A stretch of 24,402 nucleotides of DNA. Origin: JAHWJX01 sp036386655. GTDB lineage: Bacteria > Pseudomonadota > Alphaproteobacteria > Caulobacterales > Caulobacteraceae. A program made the position numbers and the translations under genes. The stretch covers positions 1-24,402 of the forward strand of contig DASVVG010000146.1 of assembly GCA_036386655.1 (NCBI GenBank), written 5' to 3'. Positions 15,675-22,736 of this stretch are shown here, piece after piece. The notes under the pieces were generated by a model, which was not told the origin of the DNA, ran no database searches, and was given only the letters and a program-made list of their open reading frames with translations. The number at the start of each line of letters is the position of its first letter. The stretch's first letter is position 1.

Positions 15675-16814
15675 ATGGCAGGCCTTGAAGAGACGACCGC
15701 GATGCTGGCCCGGATGCGGAAGCAGGCGGAGGCTTTCGCAGGCGGGGCCGCGACCGGCGAGAGCCGCATGATCGAGACGACGGACTTCGGCGCCGATCCG
15801 GGTTCGCTGCGCATGCTCAGCTACGTCCCCGAGGGCCTGGCGCCCGGCGCGCCGCTGGTGGTGGTGCTGCACGGCTGCACGCAGCGGGCGGAAGCGCACG
15901 CGGAGGCCGCGGGCTGGCTGACGCTGGCGGACCGGTACGTCTTCGCGGTGGTCGCGCCCGAGCAGCGCGGGAGCAACAACGCGAACCGCTGCTTCAACTG
16001 GTGGGAGCCGGAGGACGCGGCGCGCGGCCGGGGCGAGGCCGCCTCGATCCGCGCGATGGCGGCGCATGCGGTGCGCGAGCACGGCCTGGACGCGGAGCGG
16101 GTGTTCGTCACCGGGCTGTCGGCCGGCGGGGCGATGACCGGCGTGATGCTGGCCACGTACCCCGACGTGTTCGCGGGCGGCGGCGTGATCGCGGGCCTGC
16201 CGTTCGGCGTGGCCGACACGCTGCCCGAGGCGCTGAGCGCGATGATGGGCGGCTCGTGGACCTCGCAGGAGCTGGGCGAGCGGGTGCGGCGCGCGGGCCC
16301 GAAGGGGCGCGTGCCGCGGCTGTCGGTGTGGCACGGCGACGCCGACCACACGGTGCGGGCGTCGAACGCGGTGCAGATCGCGCGGCAGTGGGCGGCGGCG
16401 CACGGGCTGCGCGAGCAGCCGGACGAGACGGAGCGGCTGACCGGCCGCACGCGGGCGGTGTGGCGCTCGCCGGCGACCGGCGAGGTGCTGATCGAGTCGG
16501 TGCTGATCGAGGGGCTGGGCCACGGCACGCCGCTGGCCACCGGCGGAGCGGACGGCGTGGGCGCCGCGGCGCCGTACATGCTGGAGGCGGGCGTCTCGTC
16601 GGCGCTGGAGATCGCGCGTTTCTGGGGCATCGTCGGCGAGCGGCGGGCGGAGACAGCCGCCGAGGACCGCAGGCCGGAGCCGGCGCAGGCGCGGCCGGAG
16701 GCGCAGGCGGGCTCGATCGGCGACCAGGTGATGGCGACGGTGTCGGGCCATGTGCCGGCGGGCGTGGGCGAGGTGATCGCGAAGGCGCTGAAGACCGCCG
16801 GCCTGATGCGCTGA
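15675..16814 (+). CDS. PHB depolymerase family esterase (intracellular type)
   Basis: The 379-residue alpha/beta hydrolase of the LpqC/PHB-depolymerase family would cleave ester bonds of polyhydroxybutyrate or related esters. The lipase box GLSAGG gives nucleophile Ser149; an Asp in HGDADHTV (222 or 224) and His283 in GLGHGTPL complete the triad. LVVVLHGCTQ supplies the oxyanion strand, and NRCFNWWEPED is a family marker. No signal peptide is present, so the protein acts inside the cell. The C-terminus carries a 50-residue extension after a Pro/Glu/Ala linker. I chose the ATG at 15675; an in-frame GTG at 15660 is possible. It ends 3 bp from the convergent 102-residue gene. The operator-like palindrome upstream supports a storage-polymer role. 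Confidence 0.88.
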   Translation: MAGLEETTAMLARMRKQAEAFAGGAATGESRMIETTDFGADPGSLRMLSYVPEGLAPGAPLVVVLHGCTQRAEAHAEAAGWLTLADRYVFAVVAPEQRGSNNANRCFNWWEPEDAARGRGEAASIRAMAAHAVREHGLDAERVFVTGLSAGGAMTGVMLATYPDVFAGGGVIAGLPFGVADTLPEALSAMMGGSWTSQELGERVRRAGPKGRVPRLSVWHGDADHTVRASNAVQIARQWAAAHGLREQPDETERLTGRTRAVWRSPATGEVLIESVLIEGLGHGTPLATGGADGVGAAAPYMLEAGVSSALEIARFWGIVGERRAETAAEDRRPEPAQARPEAQAGSIGDQVMATVSGHVPAGVGEVIAKALKTAGLMR

Positions 16815-16817
16815 GCC

Positions 16818-17126
16818 TCAGGCGGCGGGGGCCTCTTGGCCGCGCAGCGAGCGGGCGAGCGTGAGGACGTCGTCCATCGACTCGATCATCATCTGCATCT
16901 GGAAGTCGAGCTGGTCGATGCGGACCTCGAGCCGGCGCATGCGGCCGAGGCGCGTGAGCTCGGCGGGCTCTAGCCCGAGCCGGAGCTTGGCGAACCGGTC
17001 GGCCAGGCGGGCGAGGCGCTCGGCCGTGGCGAGGTCGCCGTTCTGCGCCGCGTCCACCGCGAAGCGGGCGAAGGCGGCGGCGGGCTCGTGGCGGTCGGGC
17101 AGGTCGGGATCCTTGCGTCGGGTCAT
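16818..17126 (-). CDS. Small helical protein of unknown function
   Basis: The 102-residue protein starts at an ATG with AAAGGA about 6 nt upstream. It is charged and almost all helical. A central stretch (AAQNGDLATAERLARLADRFAKL) looks like one helical hairpin. A C-terminal heptad-like region (RRLEVRIDQLDFQMQMMIESMDDVLTLARSL) could form a coiled coil. There is no signal peptide. I do not recognise the family. It lies convergent to the PHB-depolymerase gene with 3 bp between the stop codons. Confidence 0.7.
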   Translation of the reverse strand: MTRRKDPDLPDRHEPAAAFARFAVDAAQNGDLATAERLARLADRFAKLRLGLEPAELTRLGRMRRLEVRIDQLDFQMQMMIESMDDVLTLARSLRGQEAPAA

Positions 17127-17932
17127 GCGGGTCCTTTCAGGCGTGCGGTTGCGGCCTCGCGGGCGGGAGCCGTCGCGAGGGGAGGGCGCGGAGCGCGGCC
17201 GGTCGCCCGGCGGATGCTCCCGCCCGGAGGCGGAAGCGAGAGATGAGCGAACAGACGCGCTCCGCGGCGGGCGTTGAGCTCCGAGCAGCATGGCGGGCGC
17301 CCTTCCATTCAGGGCTGGCCTGCTTAAGCCCGGGGCGGGCGGGCCTGCGCCAGCAGGTCCCGGGCGCCGCGGCTTTCTAGGCCCGGCCAACCCCGCTCGT
17401 CCGCGTCCCGCCGCCGCGAGCCGTCAGGCGCCGGACGCCCTCCCTGCGACGGGACAGGTTGATTGTACGGGGGGTGGGGAGGGGGTGGCCGAACTTATAT
17501 TCGCCGACGTGGGGCGACGGGATTGTCGTTGCGGATCAACGGGCGGGGCGTGGGATGGGCGGTGAATTGTTAGCCGTCGCCGCGTGACGACGCCGAGCCC
17601 ACCGGACCACCGCCCAAGAACATACACGGAACACCGGGGCGGCGTCCCTTGCGAGTGGCGATTTTGTTCTACAGGCTGGTTGCAGGGTCGGGGTGCCGCC
17701 TGCGGGCAAAGCTAACGGCACCCCTGATCCTTTCGCCCGGTCCCGAACCCCAAATCCGGGGCAACCAAGCGGCGATCAAAGCAGCGGCCCTGCGGGATTC
17801 CATCCCCGTGGGGCCGCTCTCACGCTGGACCATGCCAGCATAGCTATGAAGACAGCACGCCTAGATGAGTCCGGTCAATGGAAGCGAAGGGCTATGACAC
17901 CTGGGCCGTGCCTGCCCACTTTGACCCCGAGA
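17127..17932. other. Gene-free region with falling GC content
   Basis: About 800 bp hold no convincing gene. The first 300 bp are as GC-rich as the neighbourhood. From about 17440 the sequence becomes less GC-rich, and that continues through the AlbA_2 gene. The short open frames here overlap in several frames and lack ribosome-binding sites and recognisable motifs. The right half contains a multi-stem structured element (17677-17817). Confidence 0.5.
17677..17817. other. Multi-stem structured element, possible non-coding RNA or recombination site
   Basis: A closing 7-bp stem TGGTTGC (17677-17683) / GCAACCA (17761-17767) encloses a long hairpin. In it AGGGTC plus GGGGTGCCG (17684-17698) pairs with CGGCACCCC (17716-17724) and GATCCT (17726-17731), giving 15 pairs with one bulge and one wobble. 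A smaller CCCG/CGGG hairpin (17742-17760) also lies inside. Directly after comes another hairpin, GCGGCCC (17784-17790) / GGGCCGC (17811-17817), extended by partial inner pairing. It lies 115 bp downstream of the AlbA_2 gene. It does not fit a tRNA: there is no T-arm in the right place. Confidence 0.45.
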
Positions 17933-18772
17933 TCACCTTCGCGGCGACAGACCATCGGTCCCGAGCACTTGCTCCACTAGTGCCTGCTTCTTCTTGATCT
18001 GGGAGCTCACAAACTCCTCGAACGTCTGGGCCGGATAGTGAGGGTTTGGCGTTGACGAACCGCCGAGCGCCTTGACCCATGAGGAAGTGGCCATGTGCGG
18101 GATCAGCCATTCCAAGTTGCTGGTCTTGGTCGGTTTGATGTTTTCGTAGAGTACCTTGAGTTGATCGAGGTGGGCGCGGATATCGAGTGTCGGCTGGGTC
18201 GAGTGACCGCGCTCGATGCGCTCGTTCAGAATCCGTTGCACCTCATCGTGCGTGGCGGCGTCGACCATCCCGTCTCTGCGCACGTAGATCGTGCCAGGGA
18301 CGATCTTCTCCCCTTCTCGCAGGGGCAGAAAGGGTAGGTGGTCCAGGTTCGGTTGAACGAACATCACCTGGAACTTCATTCCTTGAATCACGCCGTACTC
18401 GCCAGTCGGGTAGTCGAAGTCGTGCACAGCGACTGCCTCGAGCAGCCCCGACGGAACGATCCCTTTGATCCAGCTTGTGATGTCGGCCTTGTCGGTGAAG
18501 GAAGGGACCCCCTCCGGCGTAAGTGACCCGTCGGCGTTCTCGCGGACGCCGACCACGAGCACTCCGCCGCCGATGTTTCCAAGCGCCAGCACTTGTTTCG
18601 CGAGGGCGGCCTTCGCGGGCCACTCCACCTTGAAGTCGAGGTCGCGAAATTCTCCTCCAGACTCGCGGAGTAGCTCATGAAGTTTGTCTCTGGACGGGTC
18701 CTCAAGGAGCTTGGCGAAACCCTCTCGCCACGGACTTGAGGGGGGGCGACGCTCTGTGGTCTTGGCGCTCAT
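17933..18772 (-). CDS. AlbA_2 (Schlafen-type) domain protein
   Basis: The 279-residue protein has an N-terminal AlbA_2 domain (about 38-190). Its core acidic/Lys motif is EFRDLDFK (41-48), with the GNIGGGVLVVGV strand-turn at 65-76 and a closing YVRRDGMVDAATHDEVQRIL (163-182). Such domains occur in putative nucleic-acid-binding or nuclease-like regulators, often in mobile or defence contexts. The C-terminal 90 residues are unrecognised and end in a Lys-rich helix. Base composition and codon use are clearly less GC-rich than in neighbouring genes, which suggests recent acquisition. The start at 18772 has a weak ribosome-binding site. The gene follows cobS on the same strand, about 70 bp downstream. 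Function unknown. Confidence 0.75.
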   Translation of the reverse strand: MSAKTTERRPPSSPWREGFAKLLEDPSRDKLHELLRESGGEFRDLDFKVEWPAKAALAKQVLALGNIGGGVLVVGVRENADGSLTPEGVPSFTDKADITSWIKGIVPSGLLEAVAVHDFDYPTGEYGVIQGMKFQVMFVQPNLDHLPFLPLREGEKIVPGTIYVRRDGMVDAATHDEVQRILNERIERGHSTQPTLDIRAHLDQLKVLYENIKPTKTSNLEWLIPHMATSSWVKALGGSSTPNPHYPAQTFEEFVSSQIKKKQALVEQVLGTDGLSPRR

Positions 18773-18840
18773 GGAGCCGAGATGAGCGTTAGCAGCGTAA
18801 GTTCAAGTTGGCTCAGCCAGCGAGACCGGAGGCCTCAACC

Positions 18841-19860
18841 CTACGCCACCTTCACCCGCGCCGCGCTCTCCGGCAGGTCCGTGCCGAACGCGCGCTGGTA
18901 GAACTCCGCCACGGTGGGGCGTTCGAGTTCGTCGCACTTGTTGAGGAAGGTCATCCGGAAGGCGAGGCCGATGTCGCCGCCGAAGATGGTGGCGTTCTGG
19001 GCCCAGGTGATCACCGTGCGCGGGCTCATCACCGTGCTGATGTCGCCGTTCATGAAGGCGTTGCGGGTCATGTCCGCGACGCGGACCATGGCGGCGATCG
19101 TGCGGCGGCCCTCGGGCGTGTCGTACTCGGGCGTCTTGGAGAGGACGATCTCCTGCTCCACGTCGTGGCTCAGGTAGTTGAGCGTGGCCACGATGTTCCA
19201 GCGGTCCATCTGGCCCTGATTGATCTGCTGGGTGCCGTGGTAGAGGCCGGTCACGTCGCCGAGGCCGATGGTGTTGGTGGTGGCGAACAGGCGGAACGAC
19301 GGGTTCGGCCGGATCACGCGGTTCTGGTCGAGCAGGGTGAGGCGGCCCTGCGCCTCCAGCACGCGCTGGATGACGAACATCACGTCCGGGCGGCCGGCGT
19401 CGTACTCGTCGAACACGATGGCGATGGGGCGCTGGAGCGCCCAGGGCAGCATGCCCTCGCGGAACTCGGTGACCTGCTTGCCCTCGCGCAGGACGATGGC
19501 GTCCTTGCCGACGAGGTCGATGCGGCTGACGTGGCTGTCGAGGTTCACGCGCACCAGCGGCCAGTTGAGGCGGGCGGCGACCTGCTCGATGTGCGTCGAC
19601 TTGCCGGTGCCGTGGTAGCCCTGGACCATGACGCGGCGGTTGTGGGCGAAGCCGGCGCAGATCGCGAGCGTGGTCTGCGGGTCGAAGCGGTAGGCCTCGT
19701 CGATCTCCGGCACGTGCGGGTCGGGCGTGGAGAAGGCCGGCACCGTCATGTCGCTGTCGACGCCGAAGACCTCGCGGATGGAGACCTGGCGGTCGGGGGC
19801 GAGCTGCAGCAGCGGGTCGTGCAGCGGGTGCGAGGCGGCGGCGGTGTCGGCGTCGAGCAT
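18841..19860 (-). CDS. cobS: Aerobic cobaltochelatase subunit CobS
   Basis: The 339-residue protein is a MoxR-type AAA+ ATPase that forms the ring working with CobT and CobN in cobalt insertion for cobalamin synthesis. Walker A is GYHGTGKST (81-89) and Walker B is IAIVFDEYDAG. The N-terminal segment VSIREVFGVDSD and the sensor-1-like FRLFATTNTIGLGD are typical of CobS. The length is normal for the family. No cobalamin riboswitch (no B12 box) was seen upstream. The downstream neighbour is the AlbA_2 gene instead of cobT. Confidence 0.96.
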   Translation of the reverse strand: MLDADTAAASHPLHDPLLQLAPDRQVSIREVFGVDSDMTVPAFSTPDPHVPEIDEAYRFDPQTTLAICAGFAHNRRVMVQGYHGTGKSTHIEQVAARLNWPLVRVNLDSHVSRIDLVGKDAIVLREGKQVTEFREGMLPWALQRPIAIVFDEYDAGRPDVMFVIQRVLEAQGRLTLLDQNRVIRPNPSFRLFATTNTIGLGDVTGLYHGTQQINQGQMDRWNIVATLNYLSHDVEQEIVLSKTPEYDTPEGRRTIAAMVRVADMTRNAFMNGDISTVMSPRTVITWAQNATIFGGDIGLAFRMTFLNKCDELERPTVAEFYQRAFGTDLPESAARVKVA

Positions 19861-19957
19861 GGGGCGATCAGATAAGGAACGCGCGGGGGAAGGTCGAGGG
19901 TCCTGCGGCGGTGCAGAGACTTGGTGTCGCGACAGCGCGCGAAGTCGCGCTGATCGG

Positions 19958-20101
19958 CCTTACACCTCTTGGCGGATTGAAGCGCTCGGGTCCGGCTCAC
20001 TCAAGGACGGCCCAGAGGGCCGCCGCGGGGCGGCCGCGCCGGCGGCGCGGTCCTTGACTGAGCCGGACCCGAGCGCAGCCTCGCCATCAAGAGGTCTAAG
20101 G
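19958..20101. repeat. Long imperfect palindrome (REP- or MITE-like)
   Basis: Inner arms of 27 bp (19982-20008 and 20050-20076) match at 26 positions as inverted repeats. Outer arms of 14 bp (19958-19971 and 20088-20101) match at 13 positions. Spacers of 10 and 11 bp separate inner from outer arms. The 41-nt centre is itself GC-rich and self-complementary (GGCCCAGAGGGCC and more). It lies between divergent genes, so a terminator role is unlikely. Confidence 0.75.
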
Positions 20102-20184
20102 CGAGGGCCGCCGCCGCGGCCTCTTCTCACTGATTGCGGATGGCGTCGGGCGCGGCCCTTTACAGCCGAGCTGCGCGGGCGTAA

Positions 20185-20206
20185 TAACTGACCGGTCGGT
20201 TAGTTA
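20185..20206. promoter_or_regulatory. TetR-type operator
   Basis: The 22-bp imperfect palindrome has the form TAACTnACCGnnCGGTnAGTTA and ends 12 bp before the tetR GTG. Its ACCGgtCGGT core resembles operators of AcrR/TetR efflux repressors. It is the likely site for autoregulation and control of the efflux operon. Confidence 0.65.
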
Positions 20207-20218
20207 CGGAGCTGCGTA

Positions 20219-20848
20219 GTGACCGAGTCCCCTCTCCCGAAGTTCAGGCGGCGCAAGGCCGAGCGGCCCGGCGAGATCGTGGCCGCGGCGCTGGACGTGT
20301 TCGCCGAGAAGGGGTTCGCCGCGGCGCGGCTGGACGAGATCGCCAGGCGCGCGGGCGTCAGCAAGGGCGCGCTCTACCTCTACTTCGAGACCAAGGAGGA
20401 CCTGTTCCGCGCCGTCGTCCACGACGTGGTGGCGCCGAAGGTGCGGCCGGTGGCGGAGGGCGCCGCGGCGATGGACGCGCCGTTCGAGGTGGTCATCCGC
20501 GCCGCGCTGGGGCGGCTGGCCGGCTTGCTCAACAGCGACCGGCGCGTCGGCGCGGTGGCCAAGGTGGTGATCGGCGAGAGCCGCAACTTCCCGGAGCTCG
20601 CCCGCATCTGGAAGGAGAACGTGCTGCTGCCGGGAATCACCACCATGACCGGGGTGATCGCGCGGGGGCAGGCGCGGGGCGAGGTGAAGCCGGGGGACCC
20701 GCGGCTCTACGCCTTCGGATTCATCGGCCCGGTGCTGGTGAGCATGCTCTGGCGCGAGACCTTCGTGCCCGTGGGCGCCGAGCCGATCGATGTGGAGCGA
20801 CTGGTCGAGCAGCATCTCGACGCCGTCCTGGGGGGCCTGCTGACATGA
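20219..20848 (+). CDS. TetR/AcrR-family transcriptional repressor
   Basis: The 209-residue protein has an N-terminal TetR helix-turn-helix (about 20-60; LDEIARRAGVSKGALYLYF at 38-56) and an all-helical ligand-binding part with a DNA-binding-proximal KEDLFRAVV segment. It probably represses its own operon until an inducer, perhaps a toxic substrate of the pump, binds. The start is a GTG with GGAG about 8 nt upstream. The stop overlaps the next ATG (ATGA), coupling it to the adaptor gene. Confidence 0.93.
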   Translation: MTESPLPKFRRRKAERPGEIVAAALDVFAEKGFAAARLDEIARRAGVSKGALYLYFETKEDLFRAVVHDVVAPKVRPVAEGAAAMDAPFEVVIRAALGRLAGLLNSDRRVGAVAKVVIGESRNFPELARIWKENVLLPGITTMTGVIARGQARGEVKPGDPRLYAFGFIGPVLVSMLWRETFVPVGAEPIDVERLVEQHLDAVLGGLLT

Positions 20849-21819
20849 AACCGCCGAAGCCGCTGATCGCGCTGGTGCTGGTGGGGGGCGTGGCGGGCGC
20901 CCTGTGGTGGTTCACCGTGCGCGGGGAGGCGCGGACGGGGACGCTGTCCGGCTACGTCGAGGGGGAGCCGATCTACCTGGCGGCGCCGGTGAGCGGGCGC
21001 GTGGCCGCGGTGTACGTGCGCGAGGGCGAGCGGGCGGCGGCGGGCGCGCCGGTGTTCCTGATCGACCCGTCGGTGCAGCAGTCGCAGGAGCAGCAGGCGG
21101 CCGCCGCGCTGGACGCTGCGCGGGCGCGGGCGGAGGACCTGAGGAAGGGGCAGCGTCAGCCGGAGCTCGAGGTGTTCGACGCTGAGACGCTGGCGGCGCA
21201 GGCGCAGCTGCGCGAGGCGGAGGCGGAGTACGCGCGCATCGCGCCGCTGGTGCGGCGAGGCATCTACGCCCCGGCGCGGCTCGACCAGGTGCGGGCGGCG
21301 CGGGACACCGCGCGGGCGCAGCTGGCGGCGATCCGGCAACGGCGCGAGGTCGGCACGCTGGGCGGGCGGCAGGACGCGATCGTGGCGGCCGAGGCGCAGG
21401 CGGCCCAAGCCGAGGGCGCGGTGATGGAGGTGCGCCGGCGCATGGCCGACCTGCGGCCGAGCGCGCCGGTCGAGGCGCGCGTGGAGGAGGTGTTCTACCG
21501 GCCCGGCGAGTGGGCGGCGGCGAACCAGCCGGTGGTGTCGCTGCTGCCCGACGGCGAGGTGAAGCTGCGCTTCTTCGTGCCGGAGCGGGAGGTGGCGCGG
21601 TACCGCCCCGGCCGCACCGTGCGGTTCAGCTGCGACGGCTGCGGCGGGCAGCGGCAGGCGCGGATCACCTGGGTGAGCCGGCGGCCGGAGTTCACGCCGC
21701 CGGTGATCTACAGCCGGGACAGCCGGGATCGGCTGGTGTTCCTGGTGGAGGCGGCGCCGGAGAACCCACGGTCGCTCAACCCGGGGCTACCGGTCGACGT
21801 GGCGCCGCTGTCGTCATGA
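20845..21819 (+). CDS. HlyD-family periplasmic adaptor of an ABC efflux pump (YbhG-like)
   Basis: The 324-residue protein has one N-terminal membrane anchor (about 7-23). The biotinyl-lipoyl half follows (APVSGRVAAVYVREGE, 47-62), then a long Ala/Glu/Gln-rich coiled-coil hairpin (about 75-200), the second lipoyl half (APVEARVEEVFYRPGEW) and a beta-barrel region. It would bridge the inner-membrane ABC pump to the outer envelope. A CDGCGG segment near residue 264 is a small oddity. The start overlaps tetR by 4 bp and the stop overlaps the ATPase start by 4 bp. Confidence 0.9.
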   Translation: MKPPKPLIALVLVGGVAGALWWFTVRGEARTGTLSGYVEGEPIYLAAPVSGRVAAVYVREGERAAAGAPVFLIDPSVQQSQEQQAAAALDAARARAEDLRKGQRQPELEVFDAETLAAQAQLREAEAEYARIAPLVRRGIYAPARLDQVRAARDTARAQLAAIRQRREVGTLGGRQDAIVAAEAQAAQAEGAVMEVRRRMADLRPSAPVEARVEEVFYRPGEWAAANQPVVSLLPDGEVKLRFFVPEREVARYRPGRTVRFSCDGCGGQRQARITWVSRRPEFTPPVIYSRDSRDRLVFLVEAAPENPRSLNPGLPVDVAPLSS

Positions 21820-22736
21820 GCGCGCCCGTCATCGATGTCACCAGGCTGAACAAGAGCTTCGGGGCGCGTCACGTGGTGCGGGATTTCGCACTGACGCTGG
21901 AGAAGGGGCGCATCTGCGGCTTCCTGGGCCCCAACGGCGCGGGCAAGACGACGACGCTGCGCATGCTGTGCGGGCTGCTGACGCCGGACAGCGGCGAGGG
22001 GACGGTGCTGGGCTTCGACGTGGTGCGCCAGGCGGCGGAGCTGAAGCGGCGCGTGGGCTACATGACGCAGAAGTTCTCGCTCTACGAGGACCTCACCATC
22101 GAGCAGAACCTCGCCTTCCAAGCGCGGGTGCACCAGCTCGACCGTCGGCGCGAGCGCGTGGACGAAGCGCTGGTGAGGCTCGGGCTGCAGGAGCGGCGAA
22201 AGCAGCTCGCGGGGCAGCTCTCCGGCGGGTGGAAGCAGCGGCTGGCGCTGGCGGCCTCGACGCTGCACGAGCCCGACCTGCTGCTGCTGGACGAGCCGAC
22301 GGCGGGGGTGGATCCGGAGGCGCGGCGCACCTTCTGGGACGAGATCCACGACCTCTCCGGGCGGGGCCTGACCGTGCTGGTCAGCACCCACTACATGGAC
22401 GAGGCGGAGCGCTGCCACGAGATCGCGTACATCGCCGCGGGCCGCCTGCTGGCGCGCGGCACGGCGGAGGCGGTGATCGGCGGCTCGCGGCTGGTGACCT
22501 TCCGTGCGGAGGGGCCGGGCGCCGACCGGCTCGGGCCCGAGCTGCGGGCGCACCCCGGCGTGGAGATGGCGGCGCCGTTCGGGCTGGCGCTGCACGTCAG
22601 CGGGCGCGACCGCGCGGCGCTGGAGCGGGCGATCTCGCCCTACCGGCGGCCGCCGCTGGTGTGGACCGAGACGCAGCCGACGCTGGAGGACGTGTTCATC
22701 CAGCTGATCCACGACCTCAGGCTGGAGGCGGCGTGA
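21816..22736 (+). CDS. ABC transporter ATP-binding protein (efflux)
   Basis: The 306-residue protein has Walker A GPNGAGKTT (38-46), signature LSGGWKQ (135-141), Walker B LLLLDEPTAGVD (D159, E160) and the H-loop STHYMDEAERC. It energises the YbhF-like pump, but has one nucleotide-binding domain where E. coli YbhF has two. I chose the ATG at 21816 because it lies in an ATGA overlap with the adaptor gene and the domain begins 4 residues later. The open frame extends upstream, but only as a shadow of the adaptor gene. Confidence 0.94.
   Translation: MSAPVIDVTRLNKSFGARHVVRDFALTLEKGRICGFLGPNGAGKTTTLRMLCGLLTPDSGEGTVLGFDVVRQAAELKRRVGYMTQKFSLYEDLTIEQNLAFQARVHQLDRRRERVDEALVRLGLQERRKQLAGQLSGGWKQRLALAASTLHEPDLLLLDEPTAGVDPEARRTFWDEIHDLSGRGLTVLVSTHYMDEAERCHEIAYIAAGRLLARGTAEAVIGGSRLVTFRAEGPGADRLGPELRAHPGVEMAAPFGLALHVSGRDRAALERAISPYRRPPLVWTETQPTLEDVFIQLIHDLRLEAA

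Larger units (their letters stand above)
19861..20218. other. Divergent intergenic region between cobS and tetR
   Basis: This 358-bp region has no gene. It carries a long imperfect palindrome (19958-20101) and, nearer tetR, a 22-bp operator-like palindrome (20185-20206). Both flanking genes start here, so the promoters of cobS (minus) and the efflux operon (plus) must lie within it. Confidence 0.6.

Noticed and set aside
17424..17640. tmRNA tag-like pieces: NDNPVAP on the minus strand and LAVAA-stop on the plus strand
   Set aside because: They are on opposite strands, the minus-strand tag would end in Arg-Arg-Ile, and no tRNA-like T-arm and acceptor accompany them.
17677..17767. tRNA gene, suggested by a 7-bp acceptor-like stem and about 91-nt length
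   Set aside because: No T-arm precedes the 3' strand and no anticodon arm can be drawn; the long 15-pair hairpin does not fit.
17820..17880. Tyrosine-recombinase-like LDHASIAMKT on the plus strand
   Set aside because: Preceding residues show no integrase motifs and there is no catalytic Arg/Tyr context; probably chance.
19861..20218. Cobalamin riboswitch upstream of cobS
   Set aside because: No B12-box-like sequence was found; the structure present is the long palindrome.
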